Part shown: in pieces, positions 42,254 to 51,824 of the stretch | How positions within the stretch are numbered: position 1 is the first letter of the stretch | Layout: every line of letters begins with the position of its first letter | DNA from: Streptomyces sp. TLI_235 | Lineage (GTDB): Bacteria > Actinomycetota > Actinomycetes > Streptomycetales > Streptomycetaceae | Reading direction: 5' to 3' | DNA length: 64,000 nt | Assembly (NCBI GenBank): GCA_002300355.1 | Contig: NSGV01000001.1 | Location: forward strand, 4,588,001 to 4,652,000 | The notes under the pieces: generated by a model | Told to the model about the DNA's origin: nothing | The model's database searches: none | What the model saw: only the letters and a program-made list of their open reading frames with translations | Position numbers and translations under genes: made by a program

Positions 42254-43291
42254 ATGACCGGGGCGCACGACGGACACATCCCCTCCCGGCGCGAGGCGTG
42301 GAAGCGCACCGCCACCCAGTACGCGACCCTGCCGCTGCGGATCTTCCTCGGCGTCACCTTCGTCTACGCGGCCTTCGACAAGCTCTCCGACTCCCACTAC
42401 CTGGCGGGGGCCGGTGACGCGGCGTCCTTCGTCTCGCAGACCCAGGCCGCGAAGGAGTTCAGCCCGATCGGCTGGGCACTCGGCCCCGCTCTGCACGCGC
42501 CGACCTTCTTCGCCCTGCTGATCGCCTTCGGCGAGCTCGCCGTCGGCCTCGGCACGCTCTTCGGGCTCTGGGGCCGGCTCGCCGCGGCCGGCGGCGTCGT
42601 CATCAACCTGACCCTCTTCCTCACGGTCAGCTGGAACGTCTCGCCGTACTACCTCGGCAACGACCTCATCTACCTGATGGCCTGGACGCCGCTGGTGCTG
42701 GCCGGCACCCCGTACCTCTCGATCGACGGCTACCTCGCCCGCCGCGCCGGACGGGACCGCCGGCGCGGCCTGCCCGAGGGCGCCGTCCGGCGGCGCGCCC
42801 TGCTCGACGGCGGCATCGCCGCGGTCGCCCTCGGCGGCGCCGGGCTGCTCGCCGGCTCGCTCACCGCCACCTTCGGCCGCGACCGCAAGGCCGTCGCCGA
42901 CCCGGGCACCCGGGGCACCCCGAACACCCAGGGCACCCCGGCCACGCCCGGCTCCACCAACCCCGCCCCGGCGAACGGCGACAAGGTCACCGTCGCCGCC
43001 GCGAGCGTCCCGGTCGGCGGATCGGCCCAGGTCAAGGACCCGGCCACCGGCGACGCGATCTACATCGTGCAGCCCACCGGCGGGCAGTACTGCGGCTTCT
43101 CCGCGATCTGCACCCACTCCGGCTGCACCGTCGACGCCCCGCGTGACGGCGCGATGTACTGCCCGTGCCACGGCTCCCGCTTCAACGCGAAGACCGGCGC
43201 GGTGATCAACGGCCCGGCCACCAAGCCGCTGCCGAAGTACACCGTCACCAAGAGCGGCGACACCCTGGAACTCGGGGGCCGGCAGAGCTGA
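42254..43291 (+). CDS. DoxX-Rieske fusion protein
   Basis: 345 residues. Residues 1-170 form a DoxX/quinol-oxidase-subunit-like membrane domain with about four helices (LPLRIFLGVTFVYAAFDKL, LLIAFGELAVGLGTLFG). A basic RRRALL stretch followed by a hydrophobic helix resembles an internal Tat signal. A Thr/Pro linker leads to a Rieske domain: Cys286-X-His288 and Cys303-X2-His306, with Cys291 and Cys305 as the disulfide pair. The Rieske [2Fe-2S] part should lie outside the membrane, suggesting electron transfer from quinol. The partner is unknown. Confidence 0.88.
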   Translation: MTGAHDGHIPSRREAWKRTATQYATLPLRIFLGVTFVYAAFDKLSDSHYLAGAGDAASFVSQTQAAKEFSPIGWALGPALHAPTFFALLIAFGELAVGLGTLFGLWGRLAAAGGVVINLTLFLTVSWNVSPYYLGNDLIYLMAWTPLVLAGTPYLSIDGYLARRAGRDRRRGLPEGAVRRRALLDGGIAAVALGGAGLLAGSLTATFGRDRKAVADPGTRGTPNTQGTPATPGSTNPAPANGDKVTVAAASVPVGGSAQVKDPATGDAIYIVQPTGGQYCGFSAICTHSGCTVDAPRDGAMYCPCHGSRFNAKTGAVINGPATKPLPKYTVTKSGDTLELGGRQS

Positions 43292-43316
43292 GGGCCGGCC
43301 CCCGGGGCGGCGCAGG

Positions 43317-43544
43317 TCAGCGCTCCTCCGGCGGGGGCGGCAGCTCGCCGCCCCGGCCGCGGCGGGCCACCGCGGCGACCGCCCCGGCCAGGCCCGCCGT
43401 CCCCAGGCCGATCAGCGCCACCGGGATGACGATCCGGCCGTTGACCGTGCGGTCGTTCAGCGACGCCACCAGGTAGACGGTCGCGACCACGGTGAACAGC
43501 ACCCCCGAGATCAGCGAGAACGGGTCGAGCCGGTGCTTCCTCAT
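43317..43544 (-). CDS. Small membrane protein coupled to the LiaF-like gene
   Basis: 75 residues with two hydrophobic helices (FSLISGVLFTVVATVYLVASL, VIPVALIGLGTAGLAGAVAAVA) and a Pro/Glu-rich tail. Its ATG overlaps the stop of the upstream PspC gene (ATGA), so the two are translationally coupled. Function unknown. Confidence 0.75.
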   Translation of the reverse strand: MRKHRLDPFSLISGVLFTVVATVYLVASLNDRTVNGRIVIPVALIGLGTAGLAGAVAAVARRGRGGELPPPPEER

Positions 43545-45073
43545 GACTGGACCACCTTGATGTCTCCGAGCCCGACCGTCAGCGTGAGGTCGAGCGTCCC
43601 CCGGGAGGCCGTCCCGGCCGGCGGGTGCAGCGTGTACGTGTGGTTGTTGCCGGTGCCGGAGAGGTGCTCCCCGTTCGGCAGCCGGATGTCGCCGGCCAGG
43701 TTGTGCACGGTCAGCTCGACGTCCACGTCCTTGCGCAGCAGCACCTTCAGATCACCCGCGCCGACCCGCACTGTGCTGGCCAGCGAGGCGCCCGCCGGGT
43801 CCAGCCCGGTCAGGTCGAGGGTCGCGTCGCCCGCGCCCAGGTCGTAGTGCTCCTGCAGGGACGAGGCCGTCGCGGGCGCCCACAGCCGGTCGCCCACCCC
43901 GGCGTGCAGCGCGGCGTTCGACCCGCCCGCCGCGGCCAGCACCAGGGTCAGCAGCAGCGCCGGCACCGCCAGCCCGCGGGCCCGGCCCCACCGGGCGCCG
44001 ACCAGCATCACCAGACCGATCGCCAGCAGCGCCGCCGCCAGCACCGTGGCGATGTGCACCGGCTGCCCCTGCCGGTCGGTCAGCCACCAGGCCAGCGCCC
44101 CCGAGCCGATCGCCAGCAGCACCCCGATCCCGCCGAGGCCCCCGCCGCCGTGCCGCACCACCCCGGTCGGCCGCGGCCGCACCGGCGGCACCATGGGCTC
44201 CGGGGCCTGCGGCGGCTCGGGCGGGCCGGACGGCTTGCGCAGCGGATCGCCCTGCGGCAGGTCCGTCCGCTGCCACCACGCCTGTGCCGGAACCCCCGGC
44301 GGCGGGGTCTGCGACCCGTACGGATTGCGCTCCGGGTGCCGCGGGTCCCACAGGTAGCCGCTCGGCCCGGGCGGCGGCGTGTCCTGCGGCACCCGGCCGG
44401 CCGCGCGGTCCCTGGCGTGCTGCGCCGCGAACTCCTCGTGGGCCGTCCGCAGCCGCTTGTGCATCTCCGCCTTGCGGGCCCGCCACTCGGTCTGGAAGTC
44501 CTGGCCGAACCGGTGCTGCCAGGTCTTCCAGTCCAGCTGCTCGACCGGCTCCTCCAGCCGGTCGTACGGGCCGTCGGCACCGGCCGGCGCCGCGTCTCCG
44601 CGGGCCCGGCGGCGGCGCTCCGGGTCGTACCGGACGGCCAGGAACACCAGGCCGCCCAGCAGCAGCAGCGGGAACAGCTGCCCGCCGTCGCCCATCGACG
44701 AGAAGAAGACCCCGGTGCCGATCACCGTCAGCAGCACCGCGCCGATCGACTGGCCGTCCACCCGGCCGGTCAGCACCCGCTGCAGCTCGGTCCGGCCCGG
44801 CCGGCCGTCCGCCGGCTCGCGCGGCACGATCAGCCAGGCCAGCCCGTACAGGAACAGCCCCAGCCCGCCGGACAGGCAGAGCACCGCGACCACCACCCGG
44901 AACACCACCGGGTCGATGTCGAGGTGGCGCCCGAGCCCGCCGCACACGCCGGCCACCACCCGGTGCTGCCCGCTGCGGGCCAGCGGCGGACGCTGCGCAC
45001 CCGGCGGAACGTCCTCGGGAGGTGCGTCGGCGGTGCCGTCGGCCGGCCCGGCCGTGCTCTGCTCGTCGGTCAT
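43541..45073 (-). CDS. PspC-domain membrane protein with LiaF-like C-terminus
   Basis: 510 residues. PspC domain at about 30-95 (LARSGQHRVVAGVCGGLGRHLDIDPVVFRVVVAV), further helices, a long Pro-rich cytoplasmic stretch, more helices and a C-terminal beta-rich domain with repeated motifs of the type VRVGAGDLKVLL and DLTLTVGLGDIKVV, as in LiaF/toast-rack proteins. In Firmicutes LiaF restrains a cell-envelope-stress kinase. It is divergent from a PspC-histidine kinase and response regulator, so the three probably form a LiaFSR-like system. The start has AGGA upstream. Confidence 0.87.
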   Translation of the reverse strand: MTDEQSTAGPADGTADAPPEDVPPGAQRPPLARSGQHRVVAGVCGGLGRHLDIDPVVFRVVVAVLCLSGGLGLFLYGLAWLIVPREPADGRPGRTELQRVLTGRVDGQSIGAVLLTVIGTGVFFSSMGDGGQLFPLLLLGGLVFLAVRYDPERRRRARGDAAPAGADGPYDRLEEPVEQLDWKTWQHRFGQDFQTEWRARKAEMHKRLRTAHEEFAAQHARDRAAGRVPQDTPPPGPSGYLWDPRHPERNPYGSQTPPPGVPAQAWWQRTDLPQGDPLRKPSGPPEPPQAPEPMVPPVRPRPTGVVRHGGGGLGGIGVLLAIGSGALAWWLTDRQGQPVHIATVLAAALLAIGLVMLVGARWGRARGLAVPALLLTLVLAAAGGSNAALHAGVGDRLWAPATASSLQEHYDLGAGDATLDLTGLDPAGASLASTVRVGAGDLKVLLRKDVDVELTVHNLAGDIRLPNGEHLSGTGNNHTYTLHPPAGTASRGTLDLTLTVGLGDIKVVQS

Positions 45074-45205
45074 GGCACCATCCTGGTGGCTGCCGGGCCC
45101 CCGCCCAACCGTCTGCGGCCCGGGACGGACCCTGATCTGTCCCTGAGGGACTTCCGGGGCCGACCCTGATGCACCGGCACCGCTTGACATGAGACCGTCT
45201 GTGGC

Positions 45206-46657
45206 GTGGCAGCACCCGGCAGCGAGACCCAACCGACCGAGACCGACGCCCCGGCCGCCCCGGGCGGACCGGTGGAGCAGCCGTACCGCCGGCTCTACCG
45301 CAGCCCGCACGGGCGGATGCTCGGCGGAGTCGCACACGGCCTGGCCGTCCACCTCGGTCTGCCGGTCAGCTGGGTCCGCGGCGCCTTCGTGCTCCTCTTC
45401 TTCGCCCAGGGCATCGGTGCGCTGCTGTACGCCGCCTTCTGGTTCGTCGTCCCGATCGGCATCGGCGAGCCCGCCCCCGGCGCGGCCACCCAGTGGGCCT
45501 GGATCGACGGCGCGTTCGTCCGGGTCGACGCCGGCTCCCGCCCCGTCGGCGGGCCGACCAAGAGCGGGCGGCGCGGCCTCGGCCGGCTGCGCGACCTGCT
45601 CCAGCGCACCTTCCTCGGCCTGCCCGCCGACACCCCGGCCCCCGCCGGCGGCGCCCCCGGGAACGCCCCCGGCACCGCCGACCGCACCGGCGGCGCGGGC
45701 CAGCTGATCGCCCTGCTGATGCTGGTCGTCGGCATCATCGCGCTGCTCAACGCCCTGCACATCCAGACCGCCAAGCCGTACGTCTGGCCGCTGCTCACCA
45801 TCGGCGTCGGCGTCGCCCTGGTCTGGCGGCAGGCCGACGACTCCCGCTGGCAGCGCTGGTTCGGCCTGGAGGAGGGGTCGAAGCGGCGCAGTGCCTTCGC
45901 CCGGGTCGCGGCCGGCGTGCTGCTGGTCGTCGCCGGCATCGTCGGCTTCCTCGTCCTGCAGGGCAGCGGTTCCACCCTCGCCTCGATCGTCGAGGCCTCG
46001 CTCGCCGTGCTGGCCGGCATGCTCGTGCTGGTCGGCCCGTACGCACTGCGGATGTGGCAGGACCTCGGCGCCGAGCGCACCGCCCGCATCCGCGCCCAGG
46101 AGCGCGCCGAGATCGCCGCCCACGTGCACGACTCGGTGCTGCACACCCTCACCCTGATCCAGCGCCGCGCGGAGGACCCGAAGGAGGTGCTGCGCCTCGC
46201 CCGCGCCCAGGAGCGCGAGCTGCGGCTGTGGCTGTACCGCCCGGAGGCGGTCGCCGAGTCCGCGCCGGACACCCTCGCCGAGCACATCCGGGCCGTCGTC
46301 GCCGAGGTCGAGGACCGGCACGGCGTCGCGGTCGAGCTGGTCTGCGTCGGGGACTGCCCGATGGACGACCGGATCGCGGCGCAGATGCAGGCCGCGAGGG
46401 AGGCGATGGTCAACGCGGCCAAGTACGGTGGCGGGGGACCGGTCCAGGTCTACGCGGAGGTGGAGGGGAGGACGGTGTCGGTGTTCGTGCGCGACCACGG
46501 CCCCGGCTTCGACCCCGACGCGGTGCCCGAGGACCGGATGGGCGTGCGGGAGTCGATCGTGGGCCGGATGCGGCGCAACGGCGGCACCGCACGGGTGCGG
46601 CCGGCGGCGGGCGGCGGCACCGAGGTCGAGCTGGAGATGGAGAGGGCAGATGACTGA
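45206..46657 (+). CDS. PspC-domain sensor histidine kinase
   Basis: 483 residues. An N-terminal PspC domain (YRSPHGRMLGGVAHGLAVHLGL, PVSWVRGAFVLLFFAQG) and about six helices are followed by a HisKA_3 dimerisation domain (ERAEIAAHVHDSVLHTLTLI, phospho-accepting His) and a HATPase domain (AREAMVNAAKYGG, VFVRDHGPGFDP). The membrane-embedded sensor suggests detection of envelope stress. The GTG at 45206 lacks a clear ribosome binding site. The stop overlaps the regulator gene by eight bases. Confidence 0.9.
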   Translation: MAAPGSETQPTETDAPAAPGGPVEQPYRRLYRSPHGRMLGGVAHGLAVHLGLPVSWVRGAFVLLFFAQGIGALLYAAFWFVVPIGIGEPAPGAATQWAWIDGAFVRVDAGSRPVGGPTKSGRRGLGRLRDLLQRTFLGLPADTPAPAGGAPGNAPGTADRTGGAGQLIALLMLVVGIIALLNALHIQTAKPYVWPLLTIGVGVALVWRQADDSRWQRWFGLEEGSKRRSAFARVAAGVLLVVAGIVGFLVLQGSGSTLASIVEASLAVLAGMLVLVGPYALRMWQDLGAERTARIRAQERAEIAAHVHDSVLHTLTLIQRRAEDPKEVLRLARAQERELRLWLYRPEAVAESAPDTLAEHIRAVVAEVEDRHGVAVELVCVGDCPMDDRIAAQMQAAREAMVNAAKYGGGGPVQVYAEVEGRTVSVFVRDHGPGFDPDAVPEDRMGVRESIVGRMRRNGGTARVRPAAGGGTEVELEMERADD

Positions 46658-47336
46658 CACAGGGGGAAGCGCGCCGGAGCGCGTCGCGCGGGTCGTGCTG
46701 GTGGACGACCACCGGATGTTCCGCACCGGGGTGCGCGCCGAGATCGGCCGCACCGAGACGACCGGGATCGACGTGGTCGGCGAGGCCGACGACGTCGAGT
46801 CGGCGGTGCGGGTGGTCGCCGAGACCCGGCCGGACGTCGTGCTGCTCGACGTCCACCTGCCCGGCGGCGGCGGGGTCGAGGTGCTGCGCCGCTCGGCGCC
46901 GCTGATGGGCGAGCAGGGTGGGGTGCGCTTCCTGGCGCTGTCCGTCTCGGACGCGGCCGAGGACGTCATCGGCGTCATCCGCGGCGGGGCCCGCGGCTAC
47001 GTCACGAAGACGATCACCGGCACCGACCTGGTGAACGCGATCTTCCGGATCGCCGACGGCGACGCGGTCTTCTCGCCGCGCCTCGCCGGCTTCGTCCTGG
47101 ACGCCTTCGCGGCCACCGACACCCCGCCGGTCGACGAGGACCTCGACCGGCTCACCCAGCGCGAGCGCGAGGTGCTGCGGCTGATCGCGCGCGGCTACGC
47201 CTACAAGGAGATCGCCAAGCAGCTGTTCATCTCGGTGAAGACGGTGGAGAGCCACGTCTCCGCGGTGCTGCGCAAGCTGCAGCTCAGCAACCGTCACGAG
47301 CTGACCCGTTGGGCGACGGCCCGCCGGCTGGTCTGA
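46650..47336 (+). CDS. NarL/LuxR family response regulator
   Basis: 228 residues. Receiver domain (VVLVDDHRMFRTGVRAEI, phospho-Asp in VVLLDVHLPGGGG, then LALSVSD) and LuxR HTH (LTQREREVLRLIARGYAYKE, IAKQLFISVKTVESHVSAVL). It is the cognate partner of the overlapping PspC kinase. GGAGATGGAGAGGG in the kinase end serves as ribosome binding site. Confidence 0.93.
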   Translation: MTDTGGSAPERVARVVLVDDHRMFRTGVRAEIGRTETTGIDVVGEADDVESAVRVVAETRPDVVLLDVHLPGGGGVEVLRRSAPLMGEQGGVRFLALSVSDAAEDVIGVIRGGARGYVTKTITGTDLVNAIFRIADGDAVFSPRLAGFVLDAFAATDTPPVDEDLDRLTQREREVLRLIARGYAYKEIAKQLFISVKTVESHVSAVLRKLQLSNRHELTRWATARRLV

Positions 47337-47375
47337 GGACGGGGCTCCGGCCGCGGACGGACGGGCCCCGGGTGC

Positions 47376-47389
47376 GTGACGTGCGTCAC
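47376..47389. promoter_or_regulatory. GTGACG-N2-CGTCAC dyad
   Basis: A 14-base inverted repeat 40 bases after the response regulator stop, flanked by CCCGG and CCGGG that extend the pairing. It could be part of the terminator or an operator for the downstream acyltransferase gene. Confidence 0.3.
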
Positions 47390-47536
47390 TCCGGGCGCCC
47401 GGCCGGGCCGCGGCCGGCGTCCATGGCGGGCACCGCCACCAGCGGTGGAGCTACGCCCCGGTAGCCGCGTCCGGGTGTGCGAACGGTGCCGGGTGCCGGC
47501 GAGACCCATGCAACTCTCAGTCCGCATTCATCCGTC

Positions 47537-47542
47537 TATAAG
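47537..47542 (+). promoter_or_regulatory. Candidate -10 element of the acyltransferase gene
   Basis: TATAAG in the sequence TCTATAAGAT stands out in GC-rich DNA 75 bases before the ATG. No clear -35 is visible. Confidence 0.35.
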
Positions 47543-47616
47543 ATGAGCCAGCCCATGCCGGACCCACCCCCTCCGAGCTTTGCTGGGCCCATCACCCCCG
47601 GACCGAGAGCGCGGCT

Positions 47617-48825
47617 ATGACCTCCCCCCTGAAGACATCCGCACCCGTGCCTGTGCAGTACCAGCAGATGGCCGGAGCGCCGGGCGAGGGAGCATCCGCC
47701 GAACAGCCCGCCGCCAGGCCGCCCAAGCGGCCGCGCCTCTACGTCCTCGACGGCCTGCGCCTGATAGCCGCGCTCGGCGTGCTCACCTGGCACTGGCTCG
47801 GCGTCGAGCGCTTCCCGGAGATCTGGCACGGCCTGCCCAGCGAGCTGATGCCCCTCGGCCACCTCGTCGGCGCCTACAGCTGGCTCGGCGTCGAGCTGTT
47901 CTTCCTGATCAGCGGCTTCGTCATCTGCATGTCCTGCTGGGGCCGGTCGGTCGGTGACTTCGTCACCTCCCGCGTCGTGCGGCTCTTCCCCGCGTACTGG
48001 GTCTGCGTGCTGCTCACCGCCGCCACCCTGCTGGTCGTCCCGAAGATCTGGGGCGACGACACCCACCGGCCGACCGCGACCCGGATCCTCACCAACCTCA
48101 GCATGGCCAACATGCCGCTCGGTGTGGACAACATCGACCCGGTCTACTGGACGCTCTGGGCCGAGCTGCGCTTCTACATCCTCTTCGGCGTGCTGGTGGC
48201 CTTCGGCCTCACCTACCGCCGGGTGCTCGCCTTCTGCGGCATCTGGGGCTTCATGGCGCTGATCGCCGGCTCGGTCGACATGCCGCTGCTGGAGACGGTC
48301 TTCCAGCCCACCTACGCCTGGTTCTTCATCGCCGGCATCGCGATCTACCTGATGTACCGCTTCGGCCAGAACCTGCTGCTCTGGGGCATCGTCGGGTTCT
48401 GCTGGCTGATCTCCCAGGACCGGCTGCGCGGTGTCGTCGGCGGCTACGAGTACGGCACCCGCCACCACCTCTCCTGGACGCTCACCGTCGCGATCACCAC
48501 CTGCTGCTTCGCGATCGTCGCCGCGGCCGCCCTCGGCCTCTTCAACCGGATCCAGTGGAAGTGGCTGACCGTCGCGGGCGCGCTCACCTACCCGCTCTAC
48601 CTGCTCCACCAGATGATCGGCTGGCAGCTCATCACCCGGATCAGCCGCCACCTCGCCCCCTACCCGACGTTCTTCGCGACCATGGCGACTATGCTGCTTG
48701 CGGCCTGGTTGGTGCACCGCCTGGTCGAGCGGCCGCTCGCACCGATCATGAAGCGCCGCATGGAGTCCGCGTTCCAGCAGGTGCGTGCCGCCGAGGCGGC
48801 CGGCCGGGCCGAGCACAGGCGCTGA
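47617..48825 (+). CDS. Acyltransferase 3 family membrane protein (OafA/YrhL-like)
   Basis: 402 residues. A cytoplasmic N-terminus of about 40 residues is followed by VLDGLRLIAALGVLTWHWLGV, the family's first helix with its conserved His, and about nine further helices, including WLGVELFFLISGFVI and WTLWAELRFYILF. Such proteins O-acylate surface or secreted glycans. The ATG has only GAGAG upstream. It heads a same-strand group with two polytopic glycosyltransferase-like proteins. Confidence 0.9.
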   Translation: MTSPLKTSAPVPVQYQQMAGAPGEGASAEQPAARPPKRPRLYVLDGLRLIAALGVLTWHWLGVERFPEIWHGLPSELMPLGHLVGAYSWLGVELFFLISGFVICMSCWGRSVGDFVTSRVVRLFPAYWVCVLLTAATLLVVPKIWGDDTHRPTATRILTNLSMANMPLGVDNIDPVYWTLWAELRFYILFGVLVAFGLTYRRVLAFCGIWGFMALIAGSVDMPLLETVFQPTYAWFFIAGIAIYLMYRFGQNLLLWGIVGFCWLISQDRLRGVVGGYEYGTRHHLSWTLTVAITTCCFAIVAAAALGLFNRIQWKWLTVAGALTYPLYLLHQMIGWQLITRISRHLAPYPTFFATMATMLLAAWLVHRLVERPLAPIMKRRMESAFQQVRAAEAAGRAEHRR

Positions 48826-48884
48826 CCGGGGCCACGGGCCTTCCCGTCCACCCGACCGAACCCTGCCCTGGAGAACCGACAGCC

Positions 48885-50402
48885 ATGACCGCGAGCGTCG
48901 CTGACCGAGACCGCCACGCCGACCCGGCACCCGCCGGGTCCGCGGCGGGCCGGCCGACGGGGGGAGCCCGCGACCTCCTGACCAGGACCGTCTGGATCTG
49001 GCCCACGCTGCTGATGCTCGCCCTCGGCGTGCGGGGCAGCTCCCGCCCGCAGCTGTGGCGGGACGAGCTGGCGACCTGGAGCGCCGCCACCCGCAGCACC
49101 GGCGAGATCCTGGACATGCTCCAGCACGTCGACGCCGTGTCCGGCGCCTACTACCTGCTGATGCACTTCTGGATCGGCGTCTTCGGGGACTCCCCGGCGG
49201 TGTTCCGGCTGCCGACCGCGCTCGCCCTGGCCGGCGCGGCCGCGTTCACCACGCTGGCCGCCCGCCGGCTGTTCGACACCCGCACCGCGCTGTTCGCCGG
49301 CGTGCTGTTCGCGACGATCCCGTCGATCTCCCGGTTCGCCCAGGAGGCGCGGGCCTACGGCTTCGTGCTGCTCGCCGTCTCCGCGGCCACCTGGCTGCTG
49401 CTGCGCGCCCTGGAACGGCCGACCGTGCTGCGCTGGCTGCCGTACTCGGTCGCCGTCGCCGCCGCCGGCCTGTTCCACATGGTGTCGCTGCTGTTCCTCT
49501 CCGGGCACGCGGTGATCGTCGTGCTGCGCTGGTGGAAGTCCCGTGACCACCGGCTGCTGCTGCGCTTCCCGGCGGCGGTCGCGGTCGGCCTGGTGCCGGT
49601 CGTCCCGCTGGTCCTGCTCGGGCGGCGGCAGGTCGGCCGGCAGATCTCGTGGCTGCACGAGCCCTGGCTGCAGACCTTCCACGACTACTGGCACAACCTC
49701 TTCGGTTCGCCGCTGATCAGCTTCTGCTTCCTGCTGCTGGTGGCGATCCCCGCGGGCTGGTCCCGCGGCCGGAGGCCCGCCTTCGAGATCGGCGTCGTCG
49801 CCGCGCTGCCGATCGGCCTCAGCTGGCTCGCCTCGCACGGCTCCAGCGTCTACTTCTTCGAGCGCTACCAGCTCTACACCCTGCCCGCCTGGTCCATCCT
49901 GGCGGCGGCCGGCCTCGCCTCGATCAAGCCCCGGCTGGTCGGCCTGCTCGGCCTCGTCACCGTGGTCGCCATCGGCTTCCCCGACCAGCAGAAGCTCCGC
50001 ACCGGCGCCTCGCACGAGTGGACCGACGGCAAGCGCGCCGCCGCGATCATCGCCGACGGCTACCGCCCCGGCGACGGCTTCGCGCCGGCCCGCGGCAAGG
50101 ACGCCTACCTGATGCTCGACTTCGAGATCGGCTACTACCTGCCCGACCGGGTGCACCTGACGGACGTCCTGGTCGCCAAGACCGCCGTCCAGCGCGACGA
50201 CCTCTTCGCCACCGAGTGCGCCAAGCCCGCCGAGTGCCTCGGCACCGCGCGGATCTGGGTGGTCGTCCCCACCAACGACGACGACCTGCTGGAGCACTTC
50301 TCCACGGCCCAGGCCGCGGCGCTGCGCGCGTCCTACACCCCCACCGAGGTGAAGCACGTTCGCGGGCTGACCGTGGCCCTGCTCGAACGGAAGTCCGGCT
50401 GA
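48885..50402 (+). CDS. Polytopic membrane glycosyltransferase (GT39-like)
   Basis: 505 residues with about ten helices. The first extracytoplasmic loop has QLWRDELATWSAA (an acidic motif typical of GT-C enzymes), followed by LLMHFWIGVFGDSPAVFRLPTALA, and a soluble C-terminal domain of about 120 residues. GT-C enzymes use polyprenyl-phosphate sugars on the outer membrane face. Sugar and acceptor are unknown. It lies 59 bases after the acyltransferase. Confidence 0.82.
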   Translation: MTASVADRDRHADPAPAGSAAGRPTGGARDLLTRTVWIWPTLLMLALGVRGSSRPQLWRDELATWSAATRSTGEILDMLQHVDAVSGAYYLLMHFWIGVFGDSPAVFRLPTALALAGAAAFTTLAARRLFDTRTALFAGVLFATIPSISRFAQEARAYGFVLLAVSAATWLLLRALERPTVLRWLPYSVAVAAAGLFHMVSLLFLSGHAVIVVLRWWKSRDHRLLLRFPAAVAVGLVPVVPLVLLGRRQVGRQISWLHEPWLQTFHDYWHNLFGSPLISFCFLLLVAIPAGWSRGRRPAFEIGVVAALPIGLSWLASHGSSVYFFERYQLYTLPAWSILAAAGLASIKPRLVGLLGLVTVVAIGFPDQQKLRTGASHEWTDGKRAAAIIADGYRPGDGFAPARGKDAYLMLDFEIGYYLPDRVHLTDVLVAKTAVQRDDLFATECAKPAECLGTARIWVVVPTNDDDLLEHFSTAQAAALRASYTPTEVKHVRGLTVALLERKSG

Positions 50403-50462
50403 CCGTCATCGCCCGTTGACGCTGCGTTTGCATCCGCGGCCGACTGGGGCTGTCATCGTGGG

Positions 50463-51728
50463 GTGTCGCGCAATCCCTTGCGGTTCCGGCGCCCCGCGGA
50501 CACGCTGACCGCCGGCACCGGCCCCGCCTCCGACCGTGGGGTGCCCTTGTCCGCGGAGACAGCCGTCCGCAACACCGTCCGGGCGGCGCCCGCCGACCGG
50601 GGCCCCCGGCCGGCGGGCGCACTGCGTACGGCCGCCCCGGCCCTGATCGGCTACGCCGCGGCCCGGCTGCTCGGCGTCCTGCTGCTCGTCGCCTGGGGCG
50701 CCCACCGCGGCAGCCCCGGCCTGGGACGGCTCAGCACCCTGTGGGACGCCTACTGGTACCGGGAGATCGCGGTGCACGGCTACGCCGGCACCGCCCCCGT
50801 GCCGGGCCCCTACGGCCCGTACGAGCCGTACGCCTTCTTCCCCGTGTACCCCGCGCTGATCCGGGCCGTCCACACCGTGCTGCCGCTGCCGGCGAACCAG
50901 GCGGCGCTGCTGGTGGCCTGGCTCTCCTCGCTGGCCGCCGCCTGGGGGATCCACGCGGTCGCCGCCCGGCTCTACGGACAGCGAGTCGGCGTCATCGCCG
51001 CCGTGCTCTGGGGGATCACCCCGTACGCCGTGGTGGAGAGCGCCGCCTACTCCGAGCCGCTCTTCACCGCGCTCGCCGCCTGGTCGCTGTACGCGGTGAT
51101 CACCCGCCACTGGATCCGGGCCGGCGCGCTCTGCCTGCTCGCCGGGCTCACCCGGCCCACCGGCGCGGCGCTCGCCGCAGCCGTCTCACTGACCGCCCTG
51201 TGGGAGCTCGTACGGGGGCGCGGCGGCCCCCGCACGGCGCTCGCCGTCCTGCTCGCCCCGCTCGGCTTCCTCGGCCAGCTCGCCTGGGTCGGCGCCGTGA
51301 AGGGCCGCTGGGACGGCTACTTCCGGGTCCAGGACGCCTGGCGGTCGCACTTCGACTTCGGGCGCAGCACCCTGTACTCCTTCCGCGACCTGCTCACCGA
51401 CGCCGATCAGGTCTGGCTGACCCAGGTGGTCGTCGCGGTCGTGCTGATCGGCTCGGTCGTCCTCTTCGGCATGTCGGTCATCCAGCGCCAGCCGCTCCCG
51501 CTGATTCTCTACAGCGCCGCCATGCTCACCCTGGCCCTCGGCGACGCCGCCTACTTCAACTCGCGGGCGCGCTTCCTGCTGCCGGCCTTCGCCCTGCTGC
51601 TGCCAGCCGCCACCGGGCTCGCCCGGATCCGCAGCCGCGCCTCGCTGCTGCTCCTGCTCGGCTCGGCCGCCGTGGTGTCGGCGGCGTACGGCGGCTTCGT
51701 GGTCTTCGTCTACCCCGACGCCCCCTGA
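50463..51728 (+). CDS. Polytopic mannosyltransferase-like protein (PIG-V type)
   Basis: 421 residues. WDAYWYREIAVHGYAG in the first loop and YEPYAFFPVYPALIRAV match the PIG-V/GT76-like pattern, with about ten helices. It probably uses a polyprenyl-phosphate sugar. The GTG at 50463 gives a long basic N-terminus; a GTG at 50539 is possible. With the two preceding genes it forms an envelope-glycan group. Confidence 0.8.
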   Translation: MSRNPLRFRRPADTLTAGTGPASDRGVPLSAETAVRNTVRAAPADRGPRPAGALRTAAPALIGYAAARLLGVLLLVAWGAHRGSPGLGRLSTLWDAYWYREIAVHGYAGTAPVPGPYGPYEPYAFFPVYPALIRAVHTVLPLPANQAALLVAWLSSLAAAWGIHAVAARLYGQRVGVIAAVLWGITPYAVVESAAYSEPLFTALAAWSLYAVITRHWIRAGALCLLAGLTRPTGAALAAAVSLTALWELVRGRGGPRTALAVLLAPLGFLGQLAWVGAVKGRWDGYFRVQDAWRSHFDFGRSTLYSFRDLLTDADQVWLTQVVVAVVLIGSVVLFGMSVIQRQPLPLILYSAAMLTLALGDAAYFNSRARFLLPAFALLLPAATGLARIRSRASLLLLLGSAAVVSAAYGGFVVFVYPDAP

Positions 51729-51824
51729 GGCCGCCCGGGCCCGCGCTCCCGAGAACCGGGGCGGGAGGACGGTTCCGAGGACCCTGGCCGGAGTGTCGGC
51801 GGCGGGCCATACACTCGGAATGCC

